Assembly (NCBI GenBank): GCA_015063605.1
Contig: SVTV01000004.1
Location: 1-64,000, forward strand
Origin: Oscillospiraceae bacterium
GTDB taxonomy: Bacteria; Bacillota; Clostridia; Oscillospirales; SIG627
Length of the DNA: 64,000 nucleotides
Reading direction: 5' to 3'
The position numbers and the translations under genes are program-made. The notes under the pieces were generated by a model, which was not told where the DNA came from, did not search any database, and was given only the letters and a program-made list of their open reading frames with translations. Shown piece by piece: positions 53,249 to 62,391 of this stretch (positions within the stretch are counted from its first letter, which is position 1; each line of letters begins with the position of its first letter).

Positions 53249-54289
53249 TTATTCCTCTGTACAGATTATATCGTACTTTTCTTTACCCAGTTTTCTGCAA
53301 ACAAGCAGAAGCTTCATAAACGCATACAAGCCTACAACAAATTCAAGAAGCGAGAACAATGTCTCATTGGTGAATCCGGTGATCCAGAAGCATGCAAGGA
53401 TTATATTCGGTACTGAATGAAGGGAAACATACATAACAACGCACTGTGCGAAGAAAACATACGCCTTCAGATTATACTTTTCTCTGAATGACAACGTAAA
53501 TAACGCCTCGTTATGGAAGAAAAACATCATTGCACATGCAGTCATCAAAGTAAAGAAGCTCGTTTCTATGTTCACATTATTATGACGTGCCGCAAAGCAC
53601 ATAATAAGTCTGAATGCCGCCCAAATAGTGGGGATCGAGCATGCAACAGAATATCCCACGCTGTGGGGATATACATTTTTCGCAGAAGAATATATATAGA
53701 ATATTCCGCAGCATGCAGACAGCAAAAGGACTGCATAGGTAACAAAATTATCCTTAACGGGGCCGAGATCTCTGAAAATAAGCAGACCGAAAACGGAAAC
53801 GAACATAAATCCGAGAAGTGCGGTAATAAACACCATAAGAGGAGAATCATTTACCACAACTATAGCCGCACCGTCAGTTATCTTTTTCACCTCAGGGGCT
53901 TCATCTTCTTTATTGACCGATTCATTATCCGATATATCCGCATCCGACCCATTATCGTTTTTTTCGCCATCGGATGACAAAATTACATCCTCCTGTTTAC
54001 CGCCACTGCCCTTAAACTTAAAGGACTTGCTTTTAGCCTTTTCTTTGCTTTTCTTCTTATTGACAAAAGGAATATCGTAAAAGAAGGAGAGAACAAAAAG
54101 AGCAACCGTAAAGACAGCTATGATCCCGTTAAATATACCGGGTATCGCACTGTCATCAATGGCATATCCGCTTTTCGGATCTATAAAATTGATATTGACT
54201 AAAACACTGAGAGCGATAAATACGGGAACAAGAATAAATATGCACACCGTCGAACGCTTTATCAACATTTTTTTCTTTTCTTTACTCAC
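53249..54289 (-). CDS. polytopic membrane protein with long acidic linker, unknown function
   Basis: 346 aa, GTG start with AAGGGATGG. Two membrane segments (about 12-30 and 50-68), then an 80-residue charged linker switching from basic (KKKSKEKAKSKSFKFKGSGG) to acidic (DADISDNESVNKEDEAPE), then six or so further membrane segments from about residue 155. No family recognised. The upstream 170 bp contain a TATAAT box without a clear -35. Confidence 0.6.
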   Translation of the reverse strand: MSKEKKKMLIKRSTVCIFILVPVFIALSVLVNINFIDPKSGYAIDDSAIPGIFNGIIAVFTVALFVLSFFYDIPFVNKKKSKEKAKSKSFKFKGSGGKQEDVILSSDGEKNDNGSDADISDNESVNKEDEAPEVKKITDGAAIVVVNDSPLMVFITALLGFMFVSVFGLLIFRDLGPVKDNFVTYAVLLLSACCGIFYIYSSAKNVYPHSVGYSVACSIPTIWAAFRLIMCFAARHNNVNIETSFFTLMTACAMMFFFHNEALFTLSFREKYNLKAYVFFAQCVVMYVSLHSVPNIILACFWITGFTNETLFSLLEFVVGLYAFMKLLLVCRKLGKEKYDIICTEE

Positions 54290-54458
54290 TTTATTACCAT
54301 CCCTTTCTTACAAGCGAAAGCTTCCTGTGATCTTTTCATGTACGTTCAGCGCTCATAGCCGCAAAACACATACTTTACATATTATACCTCATACTTGTGA
54401 ATGTTTTATGTATGTTATCGGCAGTTAATATGTACACCTGTATATAAAAAATACTGTT

Positions 54459-55172
54459 TTAATACTTTCTGAAATTGCGTATCTTCGATGAATGTCTTTT
54501 ATGCTTGAGCTTACTTTTCTCGCTGTTTTTCAGAATAAGCCTTTCAAGACGCTGTATCGATGACCTCGTCATCATACCCCGCATGGGATCACGTGTATCG
54601 CGGGAATACTTCCGCATCGTATCCTGCCTGTATGCCTTAGAGCTTTTTACGAAAGACGCCAATTGGTTGAGGCTTACCACTTCCCTGACCTGCTCGCTGA
54701 ATCTGACATTTTTCGAGGTAAAAACAACGAATCCGTTGACATTCAGATCACGGAAGCTTCTGTCGGTTGCAATTATATTCCGCAAAGCCTTCTTATGTAT
54801 CTCATTCTGATGAACGGGATTATGGAATTTTACGATCTTATCATTATATTTTTGCGTCCATTGTCTCTGACCTATATCGATAAAGCCGTTATGGCTCTTT
54901 GTTTCTATAGCGAAAAGCCCGTATTTACATATGAGTATATGATCCAATTGGGTAAGACCGTTATTCGTTTTCAGATATATATTGTTAAGGCAGACTCCGT
55001 CGGGAAAATTCTTCTTCAAATAATTCGAGACCTGAGTTTCCGCATAATCACCGTAATGGGATATTTTTTCTATTTCCTTATCTTTTTTCAGCTTGTGGAA
55101 AAGAAGAAAGACAGCAGCTATAAGATTGATCCCGCCGAAGACCGCAAGTATCACATACAATTCCCGGCTCAT
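54459..55172 (-). CDS. NERD domain protein
   Basis: 237 aa. One N-terminal membrane segment (about 4-24), then the NERD nuclease-related domain: YAETQVSNYLKKNFPDGVCL, TQLDHILICKYGLFAIETKSH (Asp and E-x-K of the PD-(D/E)xK-like core), NPVHQNEIHKKALRNII. The C-terminus is basic. The family is thought to be nuclease-like, but activity is largely untested. Its ATG overlaps the murC stop (4 bp), so it is translationally coupled to murC. Confidence 0.85.
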   Translation of the reverse strand: MSRELYVILAVFGGINLIAAVFLLFHKLKKDKEIEKISHYGDYAETQVSNYLKKNFPDGVCLNNIYLKTNNGLTQLDHILICKYGLFAIETKSHNGFIDIGQRQWTQKYNDKIVKFHNPVHQNEIHKKALRNIIATDRSFRDLNVNGFVVFTSKNVRFSEQVREVVSLNQLASFVKSSKAYRQDTMRKYSRDTRDPMRGMMTRSSIQRLERLILKNSEKSKLKHKRHSSKIRNFRKY

Positions 55173-56611
55173 TTTATTCCCCTTCCAATATTCAATTCGG
55201 AAAACGAGGAATGCTTTTCCGTAAGTATCATATCTGTAAGCTTTACGATGCTTCCGGCACCCATCACTATGATAAGGGTATCGGAAGAATGCTCATCATT
55301 TCGCAAAACCTCCGCAATTTTTTCGAAGGAAGGATAATACTCACCGTTTTCACATTTTTCCGCCAATGCTTCAGAGGTCACGCCTTCTATAGGCTCTTCC
55401 CTTGCACTGTAAATATCTGCAAGCATCAATCTGTCGCAAAGCTTGAACGCATCGGTAAAATCATCAAAAAGAGCTTTAGTACGTGTATAGGTATGAGGCT
55501 GAAAAACACATATAACATTATCGAATCCCATTTTCCGTGCGGTCTTCAATGTGGTCCTTATCTCATCGGGATGGTGGGCATAATCGTCAACTGTAACTGC
55601 GTTATTGCATTTTCCTCTTAATTCAAAGCGTCTTTTCACACCCGTATAATCATTGAGACCTTCCTTCACATCTTTTCCGTCGATCCCCATAAGATATGCA
55701 CTTCCCGCCGCCGCAAGAGCATCGGCAACGTACACCTCACCCGGTACTGAAAGAGATACATCCGTGTAAAGCTTTCCGAAAGCGTAGATATTGAAGGAAT
55801 AAAAGCCCTTCTCTTCTCTTATGTTATCCGCAAAAAAGTCCGCATTCTTATCCTTTACCGAAAAAGTCACTACTTTGGAAACGGCATTTTCAGAGGCCTT
55901 GATGGAGTTTTCACAATCTCCGTTTATAAGAGCGTATCCTGCCTCTCCGGGGATATTAATATACTTTGCAAAGGACTTTATTACATTTTCGAGATTCCCG
56001 AAGTAATCCACATGATCGAGCTGTGTATTCAGAACTACCGATACAGAGGGGAAGAAATCAAGAAAAGAATCCATATATTCGCAAGCTTCAAATATGAAAT
56101 CCTCGCCCTTTCCGTCTCTGTGAGTTCCGTTTATCATAGAAAGCTCAGCGCCTACGAAAATTGAAGGATCACGGTTTGCCGCAAGGGATATGGAAGAGAG
56201 CATTCCCGTTGTGGAGGATTTTCCGTGAGTGCCCGCTATTCCCACTCTGTTCTTCTTTTCAAGGGAGATGACTCCCAGCATCTGTGCACGGGTCATGCAT
56301 TTGATCCCCTTTGACTTGGGATATGCGTACACCGGGTCACTTTCATGTATGGCATTTGTGAAAACGGCAAGCTCCACTCCCTCATACATTTCTTCCTTGA
56401 AGGTGTAGCTTATATCGATGCCTTTTGAGGAAAGTCGGTCGCATATATAAGATCTGTTTGCATCGTATCCGCAAACGTCAACACCCCTGTCAAGGAGATA
56501 TTCTGCTATTGCGGACATGCTTATACCGCCTATGCCCGCAAAAAAAACTTTTCCTTGAATTTTTCGTATTGTGTTTTCACAATATTCTGTTATTTTTTTA
56601 CAATTTAACAT
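55169..56611 (-). CDS. murC: UDP-N-acetylmuramate--L-alanine ligase
   Basis: 480 aa Mur ligase. N-terminal UDP-binding loop VFFAGIGGISMSAIAEYLLDRG, ATP P-loop VGIAGTHGKSSTTGML, central VVLNTQLDHVDYFGN and C-terminal VTVDDYAHHPDEIRTTLKTA, all conserved. It adds L-Ala to UDP-MurNAc in peptidoglycan synthesis. Residues 1-18 (MLNCKKITEYCENTIRKI) form a short extension. GGAGAAGG precedes ATG 56611. Followed by an overlapping NERD gene; not located in a dcw cluster here. Confidence 0.94.
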   Translation of the reverse strand: MLNCKKITEYCENTIRKIQGKVFFAGIGGISMSAIAEYLLDRGVDVCGYDANRSYICDRLSSKGIDISYTFKEEMYEGVELAVFTNAIHESDPVYAYPKSKGIKCMTRAQMLGVISLEKKNRVGIAGTHGKSSTTGMLSSISLAANRDPSIFVGAELSMINGTHRDGKGEDFIFEACEYMDSFLDFFPSVSVVLNTQLDHVDYFGNLENVIKSFAKYINIPGEAGYALINGDCENSIKASENAVSKVVTFSVKDKNADFFADNIREEKGFYSFNIYAFGKLYTDVSLSVPGEVYVADALAAAGSAYLMGIDGKDVKEGLNDYTGVKRRFELRGKCNNAVTVDDYAHHPDEIRTTLKTARKMGFDNVICVFQPHTYTRTKALFDDFTDAFKLCDRLMLADIYSAREEPIEGVTSEALAEKCENGEYYPSFEKIAEVLRNDEHSSDTLIIVMGAGSIVKLTDMILTEKHSSFSELNIGRGIK

Positions 56612-56876
56612 TTTTCTTACCTTCTCCTTAACAAGCAGGTATTATAATATATCCGTTAAGCGCTGAAATGGTGCTTATTGGGACTTACGCCGCTTTTTCC
56701 TCATACCATTAATTAAAAAACACTAAAAAATCAAATATTTTAATAAAAAACATATGATCTTGCCACTGCAGATCAAAGCGGCTATTCTGCGTTTGGCAAT
56801 CGGTACAAATCAACATCAGCTTGTTTTTCATCATCTTGTCATGTCGTACTTCTTTGTTTTTTGAAAGGAACATACA
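56612..56876. other. divergent intergenic region between murC and spoVG
   Basis: 265 bp, AT-rich, no gene. On the murC side a TATAAT (minus strand) lies about 45 nt before ATG with only a weak -35 (TTTCAG, 16 bp). I find no clear SigA or SigH promoter for spoVG, though the latter is SigH-dependent in Bacillus. Confidence 0.35.
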
Positions 56877-57164
56877 ATGAAAATCACAGGCATAAAAATA
56901 AGACGGCGCTATACAGAAGGCACTCTCCGTGCTATTGTTTCCGTAACATTCGACGATTGTTTTGCGGTTCACGATATCAAGGTGGTTTGTACAATGGACA
57001 GATATTTTGTGGTAATGCCGTCAAAGCAGAATCCCGACGGAACATTCAGAGATATCGCTCACCCCATAAATACCGAGTTTCGCCGTGAGATCGAAAAGGC
57101 GGTAATGGATGAATACAACAAAGAGCCTGAAGAAGCTTCTGCTTCCGAAACCGTCTCCGAGTGA
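56877..57164 (+). CDS. spoVG: septation regulator SpoVG
   Basis: 95 aa with the SpoVG fold: MKITGIKIRRRYTEGTLRAI, VTFDDCFAVHDIKVV, YFVVMPSKQNPDGTFRDIAHP, NTEFRREIEKAVMDEY. A small RNA/DNA-binding protein affecting septation, sporulation and virulence genes in Firmicutes. The acidic tail EEASASETVSE is typical. GAAAGGA 7 nt before ATG. Stand-alone gene; the usual purR-yabJ neighbours are absent. Confidence 0.93.
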   Translation: MKITGIKIRRRYTEGTLRAIVSVTFDDCFAVHDIKVVCTMDRYFVVMPSKQNPDGTFRDIAHPINTEFRREIEKAVMDEYNKEPEEASASETVSE

Positions 57165-57238
57165 ACAACATTTTGGGCCGATCCCTTCTTTCCCGGAATC
57201 AGCATAACTAACAAGACAATATTGTGATGATTCGATTT

Positions 57239-57271
57239 ATCCGCAGTCAATAAAGGCTGCGGATATTTTCA
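57239..57271 (+). terminator. terminator after spoVG
   Basis: ATCCGCAG (57239-57246) and CTGCGGAT (57257-57264), then ATTTTCATTT. Positioned between converging genes. Confidence 0.75.
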
Positions 57272-57272
57272 T

Positions 57273-58214
57273 TTAACCCCTTGCAACCGCCTTGGGACGG
57301 CTGAAATTTATACATTTTTTCTTTATTTCAATGAAAAGCTCCTTAGCCTTCAATATTTCTCCGTCTATGCATATGCTTATTTCCTTCGGAGAAATAATAT
57401 GCGCCTTTTCAAAAGGAAGATATGTCAGAAGCTTTTTGGCGATCTTAGCTTTGTAAATAGTACCTTTTCTATATTTGCCCACAAATCCCAACAATACTCG
57501 TCTCGTCGTATTTTTCACGAGAACAAGATCGAGCTTTCCGTCATCGAGAGAAGAGAATGGAGAAGCCTTATAACCGCCTCCGTAATAAGATCCGTTGGCA
57601 ATCAGCGCAAGAAGATATTTTCCCGAAAACCTGCTTCCGTTATCCGTTTCAATATTAAGATCGCAGTGAGGCATATCCCAGAAGGCGGAAACAAGTCCCG
57701 CGGTATAGGATACCGAACCTATCATATAGGGCTTTTCCCTGAATTTCGTGGCTCTTTCCACCACGGCGCAGTCAAGACCCATATTGAATATGTTGACAGC
57801 GGAACGAATTTCTTTTCCGTCACGGGAATACGTTATCACATCGATGGGAGAAGCCTCTCCGTCGACCTGAGCCTCGATATTTTCGAATATATCACACGTA
57901 TCGAAATTTCTGGCAAAATCATTTCCCGATCCTATGGGAACCATCGCTGTCTCGAACATTTCTCTGTCATCACGTCTGACAAGACCGTTGATGACCTCAC
58001 TCAGAGTACCGTCGCCTCCGCAGGCATAGAATCGTGTTTGCTCTCCGCCATGGTCATACTCGTATGCAAATCTTGATGCATCGCCTATCCCACAAGTAAT
58101 ATATATTTCATACGGCAGATTTTTATTACTGCATATTTCGTCTATGTTCTTTTTTGCGGATTCTGTTTTTTTGCCGCCGCCTGCGACAGGATTAATTACA
58201 AAAACGTGCTTCAT
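57273..58214 (-). CDS. diacylglycerol/lipid kinase family protein
   Basis: 313 aa, DagK/YegS type. VFVINPVAGGGKK near the start, the catalytic block FYACGGDGTLSEVINGL (GGDGT) and MVPIGSGNDFARNF are diagnostic. Family members phosphorylate diacylglycerol, sphingosine-like lipids or undecaprenol using ATP at the membrane surface; the substrate is unresolved. GGAAGGGCGG lies upstream of the start. It follows the lipoprotein gene by about 40 bp in the same direction. Confidence 0.88.
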   Translation of the reverse strand: MKHVFVINPVAGGGKKTESAKKNIDEICSNKNLPYEIYITCGIGDASRFAYEYDHGGEQTRFYACGGDGTLSEVINGLVRRDDREMFETAMVPIGSGNDFARNFDTCDIFENIEAQVDGEASPIDVITYSRDGKEIRSAVNIFNMGLDCAVVERATKFREKPYMIGSVSYTAGLVSAFWDMPHCDLNIETDNGSRFSGKYLLALIANGSYYGGGYKASPFSSLDDGKLDLVLVKNTTRRVLLGFVGKYRKGTIYKAKIAKKLLTYLPFEKAHIISPKEISICIDGEILKAKELFIEIKKKCINFSRPKAVARG

Positions 58215-58256
58215 GAGGCATACCGCCCTTCCTAAAGTTGTTTTATTACGCTAAGA

Positions 58257-58889
58257 TCATCCTATTTTACAATTATCTATCATTTTATCGAACATCTCAA
58301 TATACACATCTGGGCTGTCCGTCAGCGAAGTGTATGTAATGATATACGCCACCTCATCATGTATTGCTATTACCTGTATCCATTTATAAGTGACAGGCTC
58401 CGTTTCGGCTTTTTCGTCGGCATCCATCTCTTCGGAGACCTCATCACCCTCGGATAACTTTTCTCTGCCTGTATAAACAAGCCTTTTCGCCGCAATATCA
58501 CCTACCGTGATATCCTTTATTTCAAGCTCTGTATAATCATCTATGTAAAGACCTATTTCAGCCTTTGAAAAGGAAATATACTCATCAAGAGATATTTCAT
58601 CCGACAAGCCGTCATCATTAAGATCGTATCCTATAAGCGGTATCGTAACTATACCCACATTCTCGTAAAAGTTATCCTCCGCATCCTCTCGGGGAGAAAA
58701 GAAATTTACCACTGAGCCCTCATAGGAGCGTATATCCCAATTTTCGGGATACACCAAAGATATTTCCGCATCTTTATTCTCGTACTTCTTATACCCCTTC
58801 GGTGCAAAAGAGCATGAAGAAAACATCACGATTGCGGCGACAATGCTTACAGCCGCACGAAAAGCCGCATATTTAAAAGTGTTTCTCAT
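58257..58889 (-). CDS. lipoprotein, PsbP-like fold suspected
   Basis: 210 aa. Signal peptide with lipobox VAAIVMFSSC (lipid Cys near residue 26). The mature part GYKKYENKDAEISLVYPENW opens like PsbP/LpqN-type small lipoproteins, with DITVGDIAAKRLVYTG, a 20-residue acidic insertion (EVSEEMDADEKAETE) and a final VIAIHDEVAYIITYTS strand pair. Surface-exposed; function unknown. AAGGATC precedes ATG 58889. Confidence 0.65.
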   Translation of the reverse strand: MRNTFKYAAFRAAVSIVAAIVMFSSCSFAPKGYKKYENKDAEISLVYPENWDIRSYEGSVVNFFSPREDAEDNFYENVGIVTIPLIGYDLNDDGLSDEISLDEYISFSKAEIGLYIDDYTELEIKDITVGDIAAKRLVYTGREKLSEGDEVSEEMDADEKAETEPVTYKWIQVIAIHDEVAYIITYTSLTDSPDVYIEMFDKMIDNCKIG

Positions 58890-58982
58890 AAAAGATCCTT
58901 ATTTGATATCAATCCCGAAAAACTTCCGGACATGAAATTTGCAAAAGGCACAGTCAAAAATGATATGCCAATACTATGGAAA

Positions 58983-59021
58983 GCGCATGCAGCTTACCGT
59001 TGCGCGGTCCACTGCATGCGC
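58983..59021 (-). terminator. hairpin after the Gfo/Idh gene
   Basis: GCGCATGCAG (58983-58992) and CTGCATGCGC (59012-59021), a perfect 10-bp stem. The U-run on the minus strand is short (TTTCC), so termination may be incomplete. Confidence 0.55.
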
Positions 59022-59047
59022 ACGCATTTTTTGTGATCGCTTTTTAC

Positions 59048-60079
59048 TTAAAAGTCGTATGAAGGACAAACAGGCTTTCCTGTAGCCGCGGATTCAACTA
59101 TCGCACATCCTACAGCAACCGTGGAAGCACCTTCTTTTCCGTCTGTTATGAGAGGAGCTCTTCCGAGAATAGCTTCCGTAAGCTCTTTGATCTCTGCGGT
59201 AACGTTGTGGTTATTAACGTCAACGGGAAGTTCTGTCGTTTTTATGGATGCCTTGCCGTTTTCATCAACAACCTCCTGCATAAGTGTTATCTTTTCGGAG
59301 GTGTTATCGGTGATTATTGTACCGGTGGATCCGTAAAGAACTGTTCTCATTGTATATGTACGCTTGCATCCGACGCTTGTGAATACCTTACCGACTACCT
59401 CGTTGGGGAACTTCATTATAGCTACCGTGCAATCGTCAACGGGCCAATCCTTGAGCATCTTTCTGTTGGAATATGCATATACCTCGGAAGGGTTGCCCGC
59501 AAGCCATCTGAGAAGGTCGATAGCATGGCATCCGCCGCCGATTATGGGGTGGCGAAGGTGAACGGGGTCAATTCTCCAATTTCCTACGCCGGGAATTCTG
59601 GAATAATCGTGTGCATATTCGGATTCAACGAAGAAAAGCTCTCCAATTTCGCCGTCTTCTATAAGCTTCTTTGCCAATACGAAGCCGGGAGCCTTGCGGC
59701 ATACCTGACCGATCATAAGAAGCTTTCCCGTTTCCTTGGAAGCGGCTATCATCTCACGGCATTCCTCTGTTGTAAGCGCCATGGGCTTTTCACATATAAC
59801 GTGGCACCCCTTTTTCAAAGCAGCCACTGTGCATTCGCAGTGAAGCTGGTCGGGAGTAGCAACCACAACGGCATCAAGCTCTTCCTTCTCGAGCATTTCC
59901 TTGTAATCATCATAGCAATGCTCTTCGGATACTCCGAATCTGTTAGCACAGTTCTTCATAGTTTCGGGAGACTTTTCGCATATTGCAACCAATACAGCAT
60001 CTTCATTACTCTCTATACCAACCATATGGCCGCTGCCCATTCTTCCGCCTATAACACCAAATCTTATTTTTTCTGACAT
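59048..60079 (-). CDS. Gfo/Idh/MocA family oxidoreductase
   Basis: 343 aa. Rossmann motif RFGVIGGRMGSGHMVGIE, then VVVATPDQLHCE and the EKP motif HVICEKPMALTTEEC. The C-terminal domain carries VGNWRIDPVHLRHPIIGGGCHAIDLL, the GGG-H-D active-site pattern of sugar dehydrogenases. Likely NAD(P)-dependent oxidation of an inositol or sugar derivative. Single gene with its own promoter and a dyad in the leader. Confidence 0.88.
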   Translation of the reverse strand: MSEKIRFGVIGGRMGSGHMVGIESNEDAVLVAICEKSPETMKNCANRFGVSEEHCYDDYKEMLEKEELDAVVVATPDQLHCECTVAALKKGCHVICEKPMALTTEECREMIAASKETGKLLMIGQVCRKAPGFVLAKKLIEDGEIGELFFVESEYAHDYSRIPGVGNWRIDPVHLRHPIIGGGCHAIDLLRWLAGNPSEVYAYSNRKMLKDWPVDDCTVAIMKFPNEVVGKVFTSVGCKRTYTMRTVLYGSTGTIITDNTSEKITLMQEVVDENGKASIKTTELPVDVNNHNVTAEIKELTEAILGRAPLITDGKEGASTVAVGCAIVESAATGKPVCPSYDF

Positions 60080-60109
60080 ATCATATACCTCGTATTTTCA
60101 TGTTCCACC

Positions 60110-60148
60110 TTCTCCGAACGCTTTACGAAATATGTTCCGAACGGAGAA
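60110..60148 (-). promoter_or_regulatory. inverted repeat in the leader of the Gfo/Idh gene
   Basis: TTCTCCG (60110-60116) and CGGAGAA (60142-60148), with TTCGGA-like repeats between, just downstream of the promoter. Possible repressor site or mRNA hairpin. Confidence 0.4.
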
Positions 60149-60162
60149 AAATGTTCACGTAC

Positions 60163-60191
60163 AGTATACAATTATTAAGAATGATTGTCAA
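60163..60191 (-). promoter_or_regulatory. SigA promoter for the Gfo/Idh gene
   Basis: Minus strand: TTGACA (60186-60191), 17 bp, TATACT (60163-60168). Confidence 0.8.
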
Positions 60192-60303
60192 GTACTTCGC
60201 AGTAAAAAATGTTCTTTTTTCCGTGGCGATATACAAACCCGAAGAAACAGAAAAGTATCGTGTCGTACGCCTTTTAAACTAATTATTCGGTAACATCAAA
60301 GCC

Positions 60304-60340
60304 CGTCTGCATCCGTCTCCTTAAAGGGGGGATGCAGACG
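60304..60340 (-). terminator. hairpin after the transketolase genes
   Basis: CGTCTGCATCC (60304-60314) and GGATGCAGACG (60330-60340), a perfect 11-bp stem with 15-nt loop. No long U-run follows on the minus strand. Confidence 0.65.
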
Positions 60341-60358
60341 AGTCATTACTCAAAAAGA

Positions 60359-61321
60359 TTATTTCTTGGAAATAGCTATCTTTGCCTTAGCAACGATATT
60401 TTCAGCTGTAAGACCGTAAACCTCAAGAAGCTCCTTTGCGGGGCCGGACTTACCGAAGCAATCCTCAACGCCTACGCGAACTACGGGAACGGGACACTCA
60501 GCGGATACAGCTTCTGCAACCGCACTGCCGAGACCGCCTATAATGTTATGCTCTTCTGCAGTAACTATAGCGCCTGTTTCCTTAGCAGCCTTGATAACGA
60601 TCTCTGTATCGAGAGGCTTGATGGTGCAGATGTTGATAACTCTTGCGCTGATGCCTTCTTCAGCAAGCATTTCCGCAGCCTTGATAGCCTCGGATGTCAT
60701 TATACCTGTACCGATCAATGTAACGTCTGTACCGTCCTTGATAAGGTTGCCCTTACCGATCTCGAAATCGAATGTATCCTCGTCAAATATTACGGGAACG
60801 CCGAGACGGCCGAATCTGAGATATACGGGACCTTCATAGTCGATGGCAGCCTTAACGCAAGCACGAGCCTCAGCCGCATCAGCGGGATTGAGAACTACCA
60901 TACCGGGAATGGTACGCATGATTCCAAGGTCTTCGTTGCACTGATGTGTAGCGCCGTCTTCACCAACCGTGATACCTGCATGTGTAGCACCTATCTTAAC
61001 ATTGAGGTGAGGATAACCTATAGAGTTTCTTACCTGTTCAAACGCTCTGCCTGCCGCAAACATAGCGAAAGAGCTTGCGAAGGGGATCTTGCCTGTTGTT
61101 GCTATACCTGCGGATACAGCCATCATGTTGCCTTCCGCGATACCGCAGTTAACGAATCTTTCGGGATAAAGCTTAAGGAAGTTAGCCGTCTTTGTAGACT
61201 TAGAAAGGTCGGCATCGAGAACTACTATTCTTTCATCTGCGCCGAATTCGGCGAGAGCGTCTCCGTAAGCTTCACGGGTAGCTATTTTTTTACCTAATTC
61301 ATATTTCTTTGTAAGCTTCAT
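60359..61321 (-). CDS. transketolase, C-terminal subunit
   Basis: 320 aa, corresponding to the pyrimidine-binding and C-terminal domains: REAYGDALAEFGADERIVVLDADLSKS, CGIAEGNMMAVSAGIATTGK (with the ThDP-activating Glu), GEDGATHQCNEDLGIMRTIP, RFGRLGVPVIFDE. Works with the N-terminal subunit to transfer two-carbon units in the pentose phosphate pathway. Its ATG overlaps the stop of the upstream subunit (ATGA), so the two are made together. Split transketolase is common in Firmicutes and Archaea. Confidence 0.92.
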   Translation of the reverse strand: MKLTKKYELGKKIATREAYGDALAEFGADERIVVLDADLSKSTKTANFLKLYPERFVNCGIAEGNMMAVSAGIATTGKIPFASSFAMFAAGRAFEQVRNSIGYPHLNVKIGATHAGITVGEDGATHQCNEDLGIMRTIPGMVVLNPADAAEARACVKAAIDYEGPVYLRFGRLGVPVIFDEDTFDFEIGKGNLIKDGTDVTLIGTGIMTSEAIKAAEMLAEEGISARVINICTIKPLDTEIVIKAAKETGAIVTAEEHNIIGGLGSAVAEAVSAECPVPVVRVGVEDCFGKSGPAKELLEVYGLTAENIVAKAKIAISKK

Positions 61322-62157
61322 CAGTTGTTACCTCCAAGTACCGCTTTTAATTGAGCCTGAGCATCCTCATACTGCTCCTTTGTAGGAGCTGTGCCATGCC
61401 AGGATGCCTGATTTTCCATAAAGGAAACGCCCTTGCCCTTAACGCACTTAGCTATAACTGCTGTGGGCTTGTCGCTGCTTTCCGCATTCTTGACAGCCGC
61501 TTCGATCTCGTCAAAGTTGTGGCCGTCTATAACGATAACGTTCCAATTGAATGCACGGAACTTGTCATCAATGGGAGTGGGGTTCATAACCTTTGTTATG
61601 TCACCGTCTATCTGGAGACCGTTGAAGTCTACGAATATTGTAAGGTTGTTAAGCTTATAGTGTCCTGCGAACATAGCAGCTTCCCAAACCTGTCCTTCTT
61701 CCAATTCACCGTCGCCGAGAACGGAATATACTCTGTAGGAATCGCCGGAAATCTTTGCGGACTTAGCCATACCGCAGGCTGCGGATACACCGAGACCGAG
61801 AGAACCTGTGGACATATCAACACCGGGGATATACTTCATATCGGGGTGACCCTGAAGTATGCTGTCAGTGTGACGGAATGTCTTGAGAAGATCTGTAGAG
61901 AAGAAGCCTCTGTTAGCCAATGTGGCATAGAGAGCGGGGCAAGTGTGACCCTTGGAGAGAACGAATCTGTCTCTGTCTGCCTTCTTGGGATCCTTGGGGT
62001 CTATATTCATCTTTTCGAAATAAAGATATGCCATTATATCGGCTATGGAAAGAGATCCGCCGGGATGTCCGGAGTTAGCTCCGTATACGCAATCCAACGC
62101 GCCCATTCTTATTTTGGTGGCTATGTCGGAAAGTTCTTGTTTTCTTGAAATGTCCAT
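61321..62157 (-). CDS. transketolase, N-terminal subunit
   Basis: 278 aa from ATG 62157 (AGGAAAGG upstream; an in-frame start at 62274 would add 39 basic residues before the conserved N-terminus). ThDP/Mg-binding domain: GANSGHPGGSLSIADIMAYL, DRFVLSKGHTCPALYATLA, TGSLGLGVSAACGMAKS, VLGDGELEEGQVWEA and LTIFVDFNGLQIDG. Paired and coupled with the C-terminal subunit. Confidence 0.93.
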   Translation of the reverse strand: MDISRKQELSDIATKIRMGALDCVYGANSGHPGGSLSIADIMAYLYFEKMNIDPKDPKKADRDRFVLSKGHTCPALYATLANRGFFSTDLLKTFRHTDSILQGHPDMKYIPGVDMSTGSLGLGVSAACGMAKSAKISGDSYRVYSVLGDGELEEGQVWEAAMFAGHYKLNNLTIFVDFNGLQIDGDITKVMNPTPIDDKFRAFNWNVIVIDGHNFDEIEAAVKNAESSDKPTAVIAKCVKGKGVSFMENQASWHGTAPTKEQYEDAQAQLKAVLGGNN

Positions 62158-62285
62158 TTTATTGAATGTTCCTTTCCTCACACGGCGATAATCGAAACAA
62201 CGCCGCAGAATATGCAATATATGCTTTTTATATTTTCGCTTCGATACAAAGGGAGAAAAAAGCTTATTTTTCAAACCCTTTACAG

Positions 62286-62321
62286 CGAAAAATCGCGAAA
62301 GCGTAATGTGCCTTCACGATT
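62286..62321 (-). terminator. terminator-like hairpin between nagB and the transketolase operon
   Basis: On the minus strand AATCGTGAA (62313-62321) and TTCGCGATT (62291-62299) pair over 9 bp (one G-T), followed by TTT. Confidence 0.55.
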
Positions 62322-62326
62322 TTAAA

Positions 62327-62378
62327 GCACCGCGGAAGGCAGATGACCAATAAAACGGTTCTGCCCTGACCGCTGTGC
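62327..62378 (-). terminator. long imperfect hairpin directly after nagB
   Basis: GCACCGCGG (62327-62335) pairs with CCGCTGTGC (62370-62378) over 8 of 9 positions, with an inner GGCAG/CTGCC stem. With the following hairpin it should end the nag transcript. Confidence 0.55.
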
Positions 62379-62391
62379 TTATGATCTCAGA

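Noticed and set aside
60332-62148. long plus-strand open frames opposite the transketolase subunits
   Set aside because: They mirror strongly biased codons of the real genes and have no ribosome binding site or recognisable domain.
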